This document shows, one piece after another, positions 48,966-56,801 of a DNA stretch of 64,000 nucleotides. The DNA lies in NCBI RefSeq assembly GCF_002088975.1, contig NZ_NCST01000059.1:1-64000 (forward strand), read 5' to 3'. Each line of letters opens with the position of its first letter. Position 1 is the stretch's first letter. This stretch comes from Henriciella aquimarina (GTDB lineage Bacteria > Pseudomonadota > Alphaproteobacteria > Caulobacterales > Hyphomonadaceae). The position numbers and the translations under genes are program-made. Below the pieces are notes generated by a model, which saw nothing but the letters and a program-made list of their open reading frames with translations, was not told the DNA's origin and made no database searches.

Positions 48966-48991
48966 AGGCCGCGCCTGGGCCCGCCTGCGGG

Positions 48992-49519
48992 CTAGAGCGG
49001 CTTCAGCCCTTTCTTGAAGCGTTTCCAGTTGTCGACATAGACCTGCGCGGACGCCTTGATCAGCTGGACCTGTTCCGGCTTCAGCTCTTTGACCACCTTT
49101 CCGGGCGAGCCCATGACGAGGGAATTGTCCGGAATTTCCTTGCCTTCGGGGATCAGCGAGTGCGCCCCGATGATGCAGTTCTTCCCGATCCTTGCGCGGT
49201 TGAGGACGGTCGAGCCGATGCCGATCAGCGTCTCGTCGCCAATCGTGCAGCCATGCAGCATGACCATATGGCCGACGGTGACATCCTTGCCGATGGTCAG
49301 CGGCACGCCATGATCGGTGTGCAGCACGCTGCCATCCTGGATGTTCGAATTCTCTCCGACCTCGATCGGATCATTGTCGCCGCGCAGGACCGCATTGAAC
49401 CAGACGCTCGCATTTTCCTTGAGAATCACCCGGCCGAGTACGGTCGCATTATCCGCGACCCAGTAGTTTCCACTGTCCGGTGTGACCGGTTTGACGCCAT
49501 CGAGTTCATAAAGTGCCAT
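48992..49519 (-). CDS. Gamma-carbonic anhydrase family protein
   Basis: This 175-aa left-handed beta-helix protein shows hexapeptide repeats ([43 protein letters not shown] in pieces). The metal-ligand histidines appear in [21 protein letters not shown]. It probably forms a trimer that hydrates CO2 or binds a related substrate. The family is widespread; activity here is inferred from the retained histidines. Confidence 0.92.
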   Translation of the reverse strand: MALYELDGVKPVTPDSGNYWVADNATVLGRVILKENASVWFNAVLRGDNDPIEVGENSNIQDGSVLHTDHGVPLTIGKDVTVGHMVMLHGCTIGDETLIGIGSTVLNRARIGKNCIIGAHSLIPEGKEIPDNSLVMGSPGKVVKELKPEQVQLIKASAQVYVDNWKRFKKGLKPL

Positions 49520-49599
49520 ATTTCAAATCTCTCCCTGTCAAAAATATTTCGCAAGCGGATTGTCTGGTTAATCGCGCTTTAACCCTGCTATCCTCTAAT

Positions 49600-49740
49600 A
49601 GCTGAGAGATTCGGGAGGCAAGTATCGATGGTCCCAAGACCGTCCCTGCCAGAAACACCGCCCGGCCCCATGATTGGGCCCGAAGCCTCCTCTTCCCTGT
49701 TTCCCGCCGCCGCCGTGCAATTTTGCCCGGCGGTTTTTTT
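49600..49740 (+). ncRNA. Structured leader or sRNA with intrinsic terminator before phoH
   Basis: A conserved-looking RNA architecture lies upstream of phoH: GGAGGC (49614-49619) can pair with GCCTCC (49685-49690), enclosing a hairpin GGCCC/GGGCC (49664-49680). A CCTCCTC anti-Shine-Dalgarno-like stretch follows, then a terminator (CCGCCG/CGGCGG at 49710-49733 with seven T). The terminator ends 24 bases before the phoH start. It could be an attenuator of phoH or an independent sRNA of the CCUCC type; not resolved. Confidence 0.45.
49710..49740 (+). terminator. Intrinsic terminator upstream of phoH
   Basis: CCGCCG (49710-49715) pairs with CGGCGG (49728-49733) and is followed by seven T. It terminates the leader RNA, so phoH needs readthrough or its own promoter. 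Confidence 0.75.
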
Positions 49741-49763
49741 GTACCCAAAATGGAGATCCTCAC

Positions 49764-50564
49764 ATGGGTAAAAGAGCCTCTGCCAAGCGTCAGAAAGCCA
49801 ATGCGGAACTGGAAGCCATGGGCTTCTTCGAGGAGATGGGAGGAAAATCGCGCAACGAGGCCCGGCTATATGCCATCCAGGGCGGCTGGCATCCGGACGA
49901 TACGGACAAGATCCGGAACCCCAACACGCCGCGGGACCAGCGCTACCAGAAGAATATCAAGCCGCGCTCGGAGAATCAGGCCCGCCTGATGAGCGCGCTC
50001 GACACCAAATCGCTCGTCTGCGCCCTCGGGCCGGCCGGTACGGGCAAGACCTATCTCGCCATCTGCAAGGCGGTCGAGGCGCTCCAGAAAGGCAAGGTCG
50101 CGCGCATCATTCTCTCCCGGCCCGCCGTCGAGGCCGGCGAGCAGATCGGCTTCCTGCCCGGTGCGATGGAAGACAAGCTCGCCCCATACCTCCGCCCGCT
50201 CTATGACGCGCTGGCCGACCGGCTCAGCCCGCAACAATTGAAGCACATGATGGGCGAAGGGCTGATCGAGATCGCGCCCATCGGCTTCATGCGCGGGCGC
50301 ACGCTCAACAATGCCTTCGTGGTGATCGACGAGGCGCAGAACTGCACCTACACGCAGCTGAAGATGCTGCTCACCCGGCTCGGCTGGCACTCCACCATGG
50401 CGGTGACCGGCGACCCGGCCCAGTCCGACCTGCTGCCGGAACTTTCCGGTCTCGGCCAGGCCGCCGCCAAGCTGGAAGGCCTTTCCGACGCCGAAGTGGT
50501 CTATCTTGAAGGCAAGGACATTGTCCGCCACCCGCTCGTCGCTGAGATGCTCGACGTCCTTTAG
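49764..50564 (+). CDS. PhoH family ATPase
   Basis: This 266-aa PhoH-like NTPase has Walker A GPAGTGKT (89-96), the SRPAVEAGEQIGFLPG signature, Walker B FVVIDEAQN and sensor-like VTGDPAQSDL. An 88-residue N-terminal extension (MGKRASAKRQKANAELEAMG) precedes the core, distinguishing it from the short PhoL type. PhoH proteins are cytoplasmic and linked to RNA metabolism; the exact activity is not established. The ATG at 49764 is preceded by TGGAGAT. Confidence 0.92.
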   Translation: MGKRASAKRQKANAELEAMGFFEEMGGKSRNEARLYAIQGGWHPDDTDKIRNPNTPRDQRYQKNIKPRSENQARLMSALDTKSLVCALGPAGTGKTYLAICKAVEALQKGKVARIILSRPAVEAGEQIGFLPGAMEDKLAPYLRPLYDALADRLSPQQLKHMMGEGLIEIAPIGFMRGRTLNNAFVVIDEAQNCTYTQLKMLLTRLGWHSTMAVTGDPAQSDLLPELSGLGQAAAKLEGLSDAEVVYLEGKDIVRHPLVAEMLDVL

Positions 50565-50592
50565 TCAGGCAGAATGCCTAAAAAGAGCGCTC

Positions 50593-50623
50593 TGGAATGG
50601 ACTTCCTGTATGGAAGTCCATTC
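50593..50623. repeat. Perfect 13-bp inverted repeat after phoH
   Basis: GGAATGGACTTCC (50593-50605) and GGAAGTCCATTCC (50611-50623) flank the loop TGTAT. No T-run follows, so it is either a factor-dependent terminator of phoH or an operator for the glycosyltransferase gene at 50701. Confidence 0.7.
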
Positions 50624-50700
50624 CTTCATTGACACGTCATATGGATGGGCTGTGCTTGTGGATAGGCTGAACCCTGGTCCTGAATGCGAGCCTTTCGCCG

Positions 50701-51828
50701 ATGATCGTCGTGAACGGCAAATTCCTGAGTGGCGGCGAGACGGGTGTGCACCGTGTCGCCCACCACATCCTGTCCGAACTCGATGCCATCCGGAAGGAAA
50801 GACAGGCCGCCGAAGAGACGGTCGCTGACGCCAAAATCCTCTGCTCACGCATGTTCCATGGCGAGCGCCCGCTGGAAAGCTTCGACTATGAAGTCTCGAA
50901 ATTCCTGGTCTGGCAGCTCTGGGAACAGATCGAGCTGCCGCTGTCGCTGAAGAAGGACGACCTTCTTCTCAGCCTCTGCAATCTCGCCCCGGTCACGCGC
51001 CACCGCGCGATCACGATGATCCACGATGCGCAGGTCTTCCTGAGTGCGGAATCCTACAATCCGCTCTTCGCGCACTGGTACCAGTTCGCCTACCGGCAGA
51101 TGGGCAAGCGCCAGCAGCACCTGCTGACTGTGTCGGACTTTTCCCGCCAGCAACTGGTGTCGGTCGGCATTGCCCCGGCCGAAAAGATCACCGTCGTCCC
51201 CAACGGGGTCGATCACCTCGCCCAGATCGAGGCTGAGACCGGCGTTCTGGAAAGGCTCGGCCTGGCACCCCAGGGCTACTGCCTCGCGCTCGCCAACACC
51301 CAGGCGCACAAGAATATCGGCCTGCTGCTGGAGGCTTTCCACGATCCGCGCCTGGCTGACACCCGGCTTGTCCTGTTTGGCACAGCGACGGCCGAGGACT
51401 TCGCCATGGCCGGCCACCCGCCGCCGCCAAACACCGTCTTTGCGGGCCGCGTCAGCGACGGCGCGCTGAAAACGCTGATGATGCAGGCCGGCGCGCTTCT
51501 CTTCCCGTCGCTGACGGAAGGCTTCGGCCTGCCGCCGCTGGAAGCCATGTATCTCGGCTGCCCGACCATTGTGAGCCCGTGCGGCGCCCTGCCCGAGATC
51601 TGCGGAGACGCCGCCCTCACCATCGCGCCGGACGATGTCAGCGGCTGGGCCGACGCCATTATCTCGCTCCTCGGCGACAGCACGCTTCGCGCAGATCATG
51701 TCGCGCGCGGGCACAGGCAAGCGGCCAAATACACCTGGCGGAAGGCCGCCGAGATCGTCGACCGCGTCATCGCCGAGCATCTGCCCGTTTCAGCCGGGGA
51801 ACGCTACGTCCCGGAACCGGACCAGTAA
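50701..51828 (+). CDS. GT4-family glycosyltransferase
   Basis: This 375-aa GT-B glycosyltransferase begins MIVVNGKFLSGGETGVHRVA and has the nucleotide-sugar site region VVPNGVDH, the GAL...LTEGFGLPPLEAM motif (EX7E) and PTIVSPCGALPEICGDAA. It would add a sugar from a nucleotide donor in polysaccharide synthesis. Nearby hfa genes make holdfast polysaccharide a possibility, but other glycans are equally likely. Its end overlaps the convergent gene at 51804. Confidence 0.9.
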   Translation: MIVVNGKFLSGGETGVHRVAHHILSELDAIRKERQAAEETVADAKILCSRMFHGERPLESFDYEVSKFLVWQLWEQIELPLSLKKDDLLLSLCNLAPVTRHRAITMIHDAQVFLSAESYNPLFAHWYQFAYRQMGKRQQHLLTVSDFSRQQLVSVGIAPAEKITVVPNGVDHLAQIEAETGVLERLGLAPQGYCLALANTQAHKNIGLLLEAFHDPRLADTRLVLFGTATAEDFAMAGHPPPPNTVFAGRVSDGALKTLMMQAGALLFPSLTEGFGLPPLEAMYLGCPTIVSPCGALPEICGDAALTIAPDDVSGWADAIISLLGDSTLRADHVARGHRQAAKYTWRKAAEIVDRVIAEHLPVSAGERYVPEPDQ

Positions 51829-52040
51829 TAGACCCGGCCACCGCCTTTCTTCTGGCCGGTATCCTCCACGCCGGGGAACTTGCCCGCGCGCACCGCTTCC
51901 ATGAAGGCGCGCCCGGTCTTTACCTTGTCGCCGATATAAAGCTCATCCCAGCCCGGTCCGTAGACGGGCGGAAAATGAAACTCACCTTCGTCGAGCTGTT
52001 CGATCCGTTTTTGCAGGCGGCTGATTTCTGTTTCGTCCAT
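51804..52040 (-). CDS. DUF1413-like small protein
   Basis: This 78-aa protein (MDETEISRLQKRIEQLDEGEF, then WDELYIGDKVKTGRAFMEAVRAG and GVEDTGQKKGGGRVYYW) resembles DUF1413, a small family with a helix-strand layout. I chose the ATG at 52040; the longer frame to 52166 overlaps the ABC gene. It converges on the glycosyltransferase, overlapping it by 25 bases. Function unknown. Confidence 0.7.
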   Translation of the reverse strand: MDETEISRLQKRIEQLDEGEFHFPPVYGPGWDELYIGDKVKTGRAFMEAVRAGKFPGVEDTGQKKGGGRVYYWSGSGT

Positions 52041-52086
52041 GATCAATTCAACAAACCTCCCCGCGCCCGGGTTTCCCAAAGCCCTG

Positions 52087-53658
52087 TTATGGCTGCACGT
52101 CCGGGCCATCGGCAAAGACCTGACCATAGAGCCAGGCGCCCGCCTCCGCGACACTGTCGCGCTCAAGATCCACCCTGGAATTCGCCGCGCGCATCAACTC
52201 CGTGCCGATCGCGCCCTGCAACGGCTCGAGCGCATTGAGCAGCGCGGTGTTCTCGCCCGCCTCCGGCGAGACCAGCAGGAAGGCGTCATAGGGCGGCAGG
52301 ACGGATAGCTCATCCTCAAGCAGCACCAGGTCGAAAGCATCGATCCGGCCATCGGTCGTATAGGCGGTGACGAGCCCCACCTCGCCGGTCTTCACCGCAT
52401 CGTACATGAAGGCCGAATCCATGCTGCGCGGCGTCAGCGATTGCAAGCCATAGGCGTCGCGCGTGCGCGTCCACTCCGCCCGGCCGAAGAATTCCGGGTC
52501 GCTGGCAATGGAAAGGTCGAGCCCCGACAGGTCCGAGATTGTCTCAAGATCGTAGTCTGCGGCTGTCTCCCGGCTGGTCGCAAAGGCATAGGCATTCTCG
52601 AAACCGAGCTTGCCAGACGCGAGCACGCCGCGCTCATTCATCAGCCAGGCGGTCACTTTCGCATACATGGCCGAGCGCTGGGCCGGCTCGTCGCGCTTCA
52701 TCAGCGACGCCCAGATCGTGCCGGTATAATCGACATAGACGTCGATCGACCCGTTCGCCAGCGCATCGAAGGCGACCGTCGTGCCGAGCCCGTCGCGGAT
52801 CTCGACACGCGCGCCCTTGGCTTCGAGTGTGCGCTTAAGCAGGTCGGCCAGGATGTATTGCTCGGTAAAGCCTTTCGAGCCGACCACAATCGTCTGGCCG
52901 TCGAGAGAGGTCGCCGCCGCCGGCCGCTCGACATCGCCCGCCCCGCTCGCCGCGCTGCCTCGGCTGGCAAACACGCTCAGCGCCGGGACGAGAATGAGGA
53001 CGAGCCCCGCCAGGCCCGCGATGGCATGGCCGCGCGCCCGCTTCTGGGCGGACTTCTCGAACTGGGCGATGACCTGGTCAAGCGCGAGCGCCAGCGCCGC
53101 CGAGACGAGACAGCCGAACAGCACCGCCGCCCAGTTGCGGGTCTGCAGGCCCTGGAAGATGTAATTGCCGAGGCTGCGCGCCCCGACCGGTGTCGACAGC
53201 GTCGCGGTGCCGACGACCCAGGCCGAGGCGGTGCGCAACCCCGCCACGATGACGGGCGCAGCCAGCGGCATGTCGACCTCGCGCAGGCGCTGGTTTGCGG
53301 TCATGCCCACCGCCAGCGCGGCTTCGCGGACATCGCGGTCGACCCCCTGAAGCCCGACAATCGTGTTCCGCAAGATGGGCAGGATGGAATAGAGCGAGAG
53401 CGCGGCAAAGGCCGGCCAGAAGCCGATCATCCCGCCCATCAGCGGCACCATCAGGGCGAGCAGCGCGAGCCCAGGAATGGTCTGCACGACACTCGCCGTC
53501 GCAAGCGCCGGCCCGGCCAGCGCCTGCCGGCGCGCCGAGACGATGCCGAGCGGCACCGAAATGACGAGCCCCATCAGCAGCGCACCGAGGGCGAGCCTCA
53601 GATGCCCGGCATAGTGGCCTGGAAAGACAGCCCATTCCTCGGCGAAGAGCCCGCTCAC
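52087..53658 (-). CDS. Osmoprotectant-type ABC transporter permease/substrate-binding fusion
   Basis: This 523-aa protein joins a permease (about 1-240, five helices; EAA-loop REAALAVGMTANQRLREVDMPLAAPVI) to a periplasmic binding domain (about 260-510; TIVVGSKGFTEQYILADLLKRTLEAKG). The fusion is known in OpuB/ProW-ProX-type systems for glycine betaine, choline or related solutes. The binding domain is tethered to the outer face of the permease. The ATPase gene overlaps its start by four bases (53655-53658). Ligand is not determined. Confidence 0.92.
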   Translation of the reverse strand: MSGLFAEEWAVFPGHYAGHLRLALGALLMGLVISVPLGIVSARRQALAGPALATASVVQTIPGLALLALMVPLMGGMIGFWPAFAALSLYSILPILRNTIVGLQGVDRDVREAALAVGMTANQRLREVDMPLAAPVIVAGLRTASAWVVGTATLSTPVGARSLGNYIFQGLQTRNWAAVLFGCLVSAALALALDQVIAQFEKSAQKRARGHAIAGLAGLVLILVPALSVFASRGSAASGAGDVERPAAATSLDGQTIVVGSKGFTEQYILADLLKRTLEAKGARVEIRDGLGTTVAFDALANGSIDVYVDYTGTIWASLMKRDEPAQRSAMYAKVTAWLMNERGVLASGKLGFENAYAFATSRETAADYDLETISDLSGLDLSIASDPEFFGRAEWTRTRDAYGLQSLTPRSMDSAFMYDAVKTGEVGLVTAYTTDGRIDAFDLVLLEDELSVLPPYDAFLLVSPEAGENTALLNALEPLQGAIGTELMRAANSRVDLERDSVAEAGAWLYGQVFADGPDVQP

Positions 53659-54425
53659 GCCCCCGCCTCCCGGAAAGCCTTGCCGACAGTCGCCGCCATC
53701 TGGCGCGGGGCGGCCAGCAGGTCCTCGACCGCCGGGGTGGCCGGCGCGGTAATCAGCTCATTGGCCGTGCCGGTCTGCACGATCTGACCGCCATCCATGA
53801 CGGCGATGCGGTCGGCCAGCCGGAGCGCTTCGGAAAAATCGTGCGTGACGAGGACGGCGGCAAAGCCGAGCTCTTCACGCATGCGGGCAATGTCGGCGAT
53901 GAGGCCGTCCTTGGTCAGCGGGTCGAGCGCGGCAAACGGCTCGTCCATCAGCACGATGTCCGGCTCACCCGCCAGCGCGCGGGCGAGGCCCACCCGCTGG
54001 CGCTGACCGCCGGACAATTCGCCCGGATAGCGGCCAGCATAGTCGCGCGCCGGCAGCCCGACCATGTCGAGCAGCGCTTCGAGCTTGGCCTGCTGGCGCG
54101 CGGTTTCCCAGCCGAGCAGCTTCGGGGTGACGAGGACGTTCTCGGCCACCGTCTTGTGCGGGAACAGCCCGGCATTCTGGATCACGAAGCCGATACGCCG
54201 GCGCCATTCATGGCCGGGCATGTCGTGCGCGCGCACGCCGCCCAGCGTGACCGTGCCCTCATCGGGCTCGATCAGCCGGTTCAGCATTTTCAGCGTGGTG
54301 GTCTTGCCGCAGCCGGAATGGCCGATCAGGGCGAGGGTCTCGCCGGGTGCGAGCGCAAAGCTCACATGATCGACCGCCAGCGTGCCGGCAAAGGATTTGG
54401 TCAGCCGGTCAGCCTTCAGCAGCAT
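53655..54425 (-). CDS. ABC transporter ATP-binding protein (OpuCA/ProV-like)
   Basis: This 256-aa ATPase has Walker A GHSGCGKTTTLK, Q-loop region FVIQNAGLFPHKT, signature LSGGQRQRVGLARAL, Walker B DIVLMDEPFAALD and H-loop VTHDFSEAL. It lacks the C-terminal CBS pair of classic OpuCA. It powers the adjacent permease/binding-protein fusion. Confidence 0.93.
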   Translation of the reverse strand: MLLKADRLTKSFAGTLAVDHVSFALAPGETLALIGHSGCGKTTTLKMLNRLIEPDEGTVTLGGVRAHDMPGHEWRRRIGFVIQNAGLFPHKTVAENVLVTPKLLGWETARQQAKLEALLDMVGLPARDYAGRYPGELSGGQRQRVGLARALAGEPDIVLMDEPFAALDPLTKDGLIADIARMREELGFAAVLVTHDFSEALRLADRIAVMDGGQIVQTGTANELITAPATPAVEDLLAAPRQMAATVGKAFREAGA

Positions 54426-54443
54426 GACGGCGCCCCGGCCATA

Positions 54444-54653
54444 TCAGCCCTTGATGTCCTCACCCAGCACCGTCATCTGGAACTGGTAGGCCACCTCGCC
54501 TTCATCGACATCCTTGTAGATCACGGCAATGAACTCCGCGCCGAGATAGACCTCGACGGAATCGTCGGTCTGGGTGCGGGCGACCAGCCGGATACCCGGA
54601 TTGATCTTCTCTTTCAGATACGCTTCGAGGCGTAGCGTCTCTTCCTTTTCCAT
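54444..54653 (-). CDS. DUF3126 family protein
   Basis: This 69-aa protein (MEKEETLRLEAYLKEKINPG, then SVEVYLGAEFIAVIYKDVDEGEVAYQFQMTVL) is a clear DUF3126 member, a small alphaproteobacterial family with an alpha-beta layout. Function unknown. A ribosome-binding site (GGAGTT) precedes the ATG. It lies 18 bases upstream of the ABC ATPase gene, so the two may share a transcript. Confidence 0.9.
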   Translation of the reverse strand: MEKEETLRLEAYLKEKINPGIRLVARTQTDDSVEVYLGAEFIAVIYKDVDEGEVAYQFQMTVLGEDIKG

Positions 54654-54728
54654 GGGGAACTCCTGTCATTAACGCGACCGGGCTTAAGCCAATTGTTCAC
54701 GGGCTTAAATGCCGGCGCCTGTTTTTTC

Positions 54729-55106
54729 TCAGTTCTCATAATAGGTCGGCGGCACACCGGCGACCGGCTGGGGCGTCTCCTTCCCGGGCTTGTCCTCGGG
54801 CGGATTGGCCAGCCGCCACATCAGCGCCGTCACCCAGAAGAGAAATTCGATCACCGCCCGCGCGATCAGCGTCATGATGATGCCGAAAATGGTGTTCTCA
54901 TTGACCAGCGTGCGGAACAGGAACTTGCCGCGCTCGTCCATGTTCGGGTCGCGGATCTGGCCCTCGATCCAGTTGGTGAAGTCCGACATCCGGTTCAGCA
55001 AGTCCGGGAAGAAGGCAAACCCCAGCAGCATCAGGATGATCACCATGAAGAAGGTCGCGACGATCTTCGAGGAGACCAGCGTAAATCCACCCAGCAGTTT
55101 AAGCAT
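54729..55106 (-). CDS. Small two-helix membrane protein
   Basis: This 125-aa protein has one strong N-terminal helix (KIVATFFMVIILMLLGFAFF), an amphipathic middle, and a second helix (IFGIIMTLIARAVIEFLFWVTALMW), ending in a Pro-rich tail. I do not recognise the family with confidence (possibly DUF6460-like). It is co-directional with cysE upstream (64 bases). Confidence 0.78.
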   Translation of the reverse strand: MLKLLGGFTLVSSKIVATFFMVIILMLLGFAFFPDLLNRMSDFTNWIEGQIRDPNMDERGKFLFRTLVNENTIFGIIMTLIARAVIEFLFWVTALMWRLANPPEDKPGKETPQPVAGVPPTYYEN

Positions 55107-55170
55107 GCACGTGTCCCCGTCCGTTCAGACAGGAGACACTAGGGCAATGACCGGATCGGGCAAAGCCCGT

Positions 55171-55974
55171 CTATTTCGCGTCGGGAATGGTCTGGTCCAT
55201 GCTGCGGGCCGGCTGGCTGGCCTCGCCGCCCACGATCCGTGCCGGCACGCCGGCCACGGTGGTATGCGCGGCGACATCCTTCAGCACCACACTGCCGGCG
55301 GCGATCTTGGCTTCGTCGCCGACCGTGATGTTGCCGAGCACTTTCGCGCCGACGGACACCAGCACGCCCTTGCCGATCTTGGGGTGGCGGTCGCCGACCT
55401 CCTTGCCGGTCCCGCCCAGGGTGACGCCCTGCAGGATCGAACAGCCATCGCCGACCACGGCCGTCTCGCCGATGGTGATGCCGGAGGCATGGTCGAGCAT
55501 GACGCCCTTGCCCATGCGCACGGCCGGGTGGATGTCGACGCCGAACAGTTCGCTCGCGCGCGACTGGAAGTGGAAGGCCAGCGTCTCGCGGCCCTCGCGC
55601 CATAGCCGGTTGGCCACGCGGTGGGTCTGCAGGGCGAGAAAGCCCTTGAAGAAGAGGAAAGGCTGCAACATGCCGCGGCAGGCCGGGTCACGCTCGAGCA
55701 CGGCCTGCATGTCCAGCTCGGCGGCTTCGACGATGGCCGGCTCATGCTCATAGATGCACGCGAAGATGTGGCGGATCTGCTGGGCGCCCATTTCCCGGCT
55801 GGCGAGCTTTTCAGCGAGATGGAAGCTCAGCGCCTGACAGATCGTGTCGTGCGAAAGAATGGCCGCATCGATATAACTGGCCAGCGCCGGCTCGTCGGCG
55901 GCGGCGGCGCGGGCTTCGAAAGCCAGGCGTTTCCAGGGCGGCGGCGGGGCGCCGATGTCGGGATTTTCGACCAT
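55171..55974 (-). CDS. cysE: Serine O-acetyltransferase (CysE)
   Basis: This 267-aa enzyme makes O-acetylserine from serine and acetyl-CoA, the first step of cysteine synthesis. An N-terminal helical domain (LASYIDAAILSHDTICQALSFHLAEKLAS) precedes the left-handed beta-helix with DIHPAVRMGKGVMLDHASGITIGETAVVGDGCSILQGVTLGGTGKEVGDRHPKIG (in pieces). The active His in LDHASG and DRHPKI is present. The C-terminus ends in a short tail with isoleucine (SMDQTIPDAK), relevant to CysK binding. Confidence 0.95.
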   Translation of the reverse strand: MVENPDIGAPPPPWKRLAFEARAAAADEPALASYIDAAILSHDTICQALSFHLAEKLASREMGAQQIRHIFACIYEHEPAIVEAAELDMQAVLERDPACRGMLQPFLFFKGFLALQTHRVANRLWREGRETLAFHFQSRASELFGVDIHPAVRMGKGVMLDHASGITIGETAVVGDGCSILQGVTLGGTGKEVGDRHPKIGKGVLVSVGAKVLGNITVGDEAKIAAGSVVLKDVAAHTTVAGVPARIVGGEASQPARSMDQTIPDAK

Positions 55975-56045
55975 TTGGGGAGGGCTCTCCTCGTCGCGGA
56001 CGATTTGAGATGGCGAGATTGGCGGCGGGCTTCAAGTCTGCCCTG

Positions 56046-56654
56046 CTATTTTCCCACCCTCTCCCCTTTATGGATATAGCGGATGGCGAAGCCGTTCTGC
56101 ATGGTCCGCACAACCTCACCCGTGAGATTGCCGACCGTGACCGTCTCGCCCACGGGCGGGGCCGGGCCATCGGCCTCGAAGGCGGCCCCGGAGAGCGAGA
56201 TATCGATGGTGCGGCACTGGATGACGCGCCCGTTGGAGCGGGCCACCATGGCAGGCCCACCGCCGGCATAGCGGGGCGCCTCGCGCTCATCGTCGAGTCC
56301 GAGCTGCTTGTAATTGCTCAGCCAGGTCAACCGGTCGGCAAGCTTGTCGCGCTTGCGGGCGGTGACGAGAAATTTCACGGCGAAACCCTGCTCGGTCTGG
56401 CGCACGACTTCGGCTTCCAGCCGGCCCAGATCGTCGAGATAACAGATCAGCTTCGACTGCATGTCCGGCTTGATGCGCGAGATCAGCTCCGCCCCGCCAC
56501 AGGAAATATTGCGTGTCAGCAGCCCGTGATCGTCGGCTCCCTCACTGAGGAAACGGCCATTCAGCGAGAGGTCCACGCGCACATTGGCGCGGCGGTCCTT
56601 GCGCAGGTCGACCCGGCTCAGCGGCTGAATTCTGGGCTTGGGCTTGGCTTCCAC
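56046..56654 (-). CDS. Tandem PilZ-domain protein (c-di-GMP binding)
   Basis: This 202-aa protein has two PilZ-like domains. The first shows RRANVRVDLS and NISCGGAEL; the second shows TIDISLSGAAFEADG preceded by RYAGG-region arginines. In domain 1 both the RxxxR-type and (D/N)xSxxG motifs are present, so it probably binds c-di-GMP; domain 2 lacks a clear RxxxR and may be degenerate. c-di-GMP controls motility-to-surface switching and holdfast formation in such bacteria, which fits the hfa genes nearby. Confidence 0.88.
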   Translation of the reverse strand: MEAKPKPRIQPLSRVDLRKDRRANVRVDLSLNGRFLSEGADDHGLLTRNISCGGAELISRIKPDMQSKLICYLDDLGRLEAEVVRQTEQGFAVKFLVTARKRDKLADRLTWLSNYKQLGLDDEREAPRYAGGGPAMVARSNGRVIQCRTIDISLSGAAFEADGPAPPVGETVTVGNLTGEVVRTMQNGFAIRYIHKGERVGK

Positions 56655-56801
56655 GACGCACTCCCCTGTGAGCCACCTCCACTGTCATCCGGAGGCACGA
56701 ACCCTGAACGCTAGGTCACAGTCCTTCATAAATGGTTGAAGGATTATGCAAACCTGACACTATCGTCATGAAAAATTAACGAGGGAAGGACATCCGCCGT
56801 C

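Noticed and set aside
52441-53787. A 448-codon plus-strand frame
   Set aside because: It is antisense to the ABC permease/binding-protein fusion, whose motifs are clear on the minus strand.
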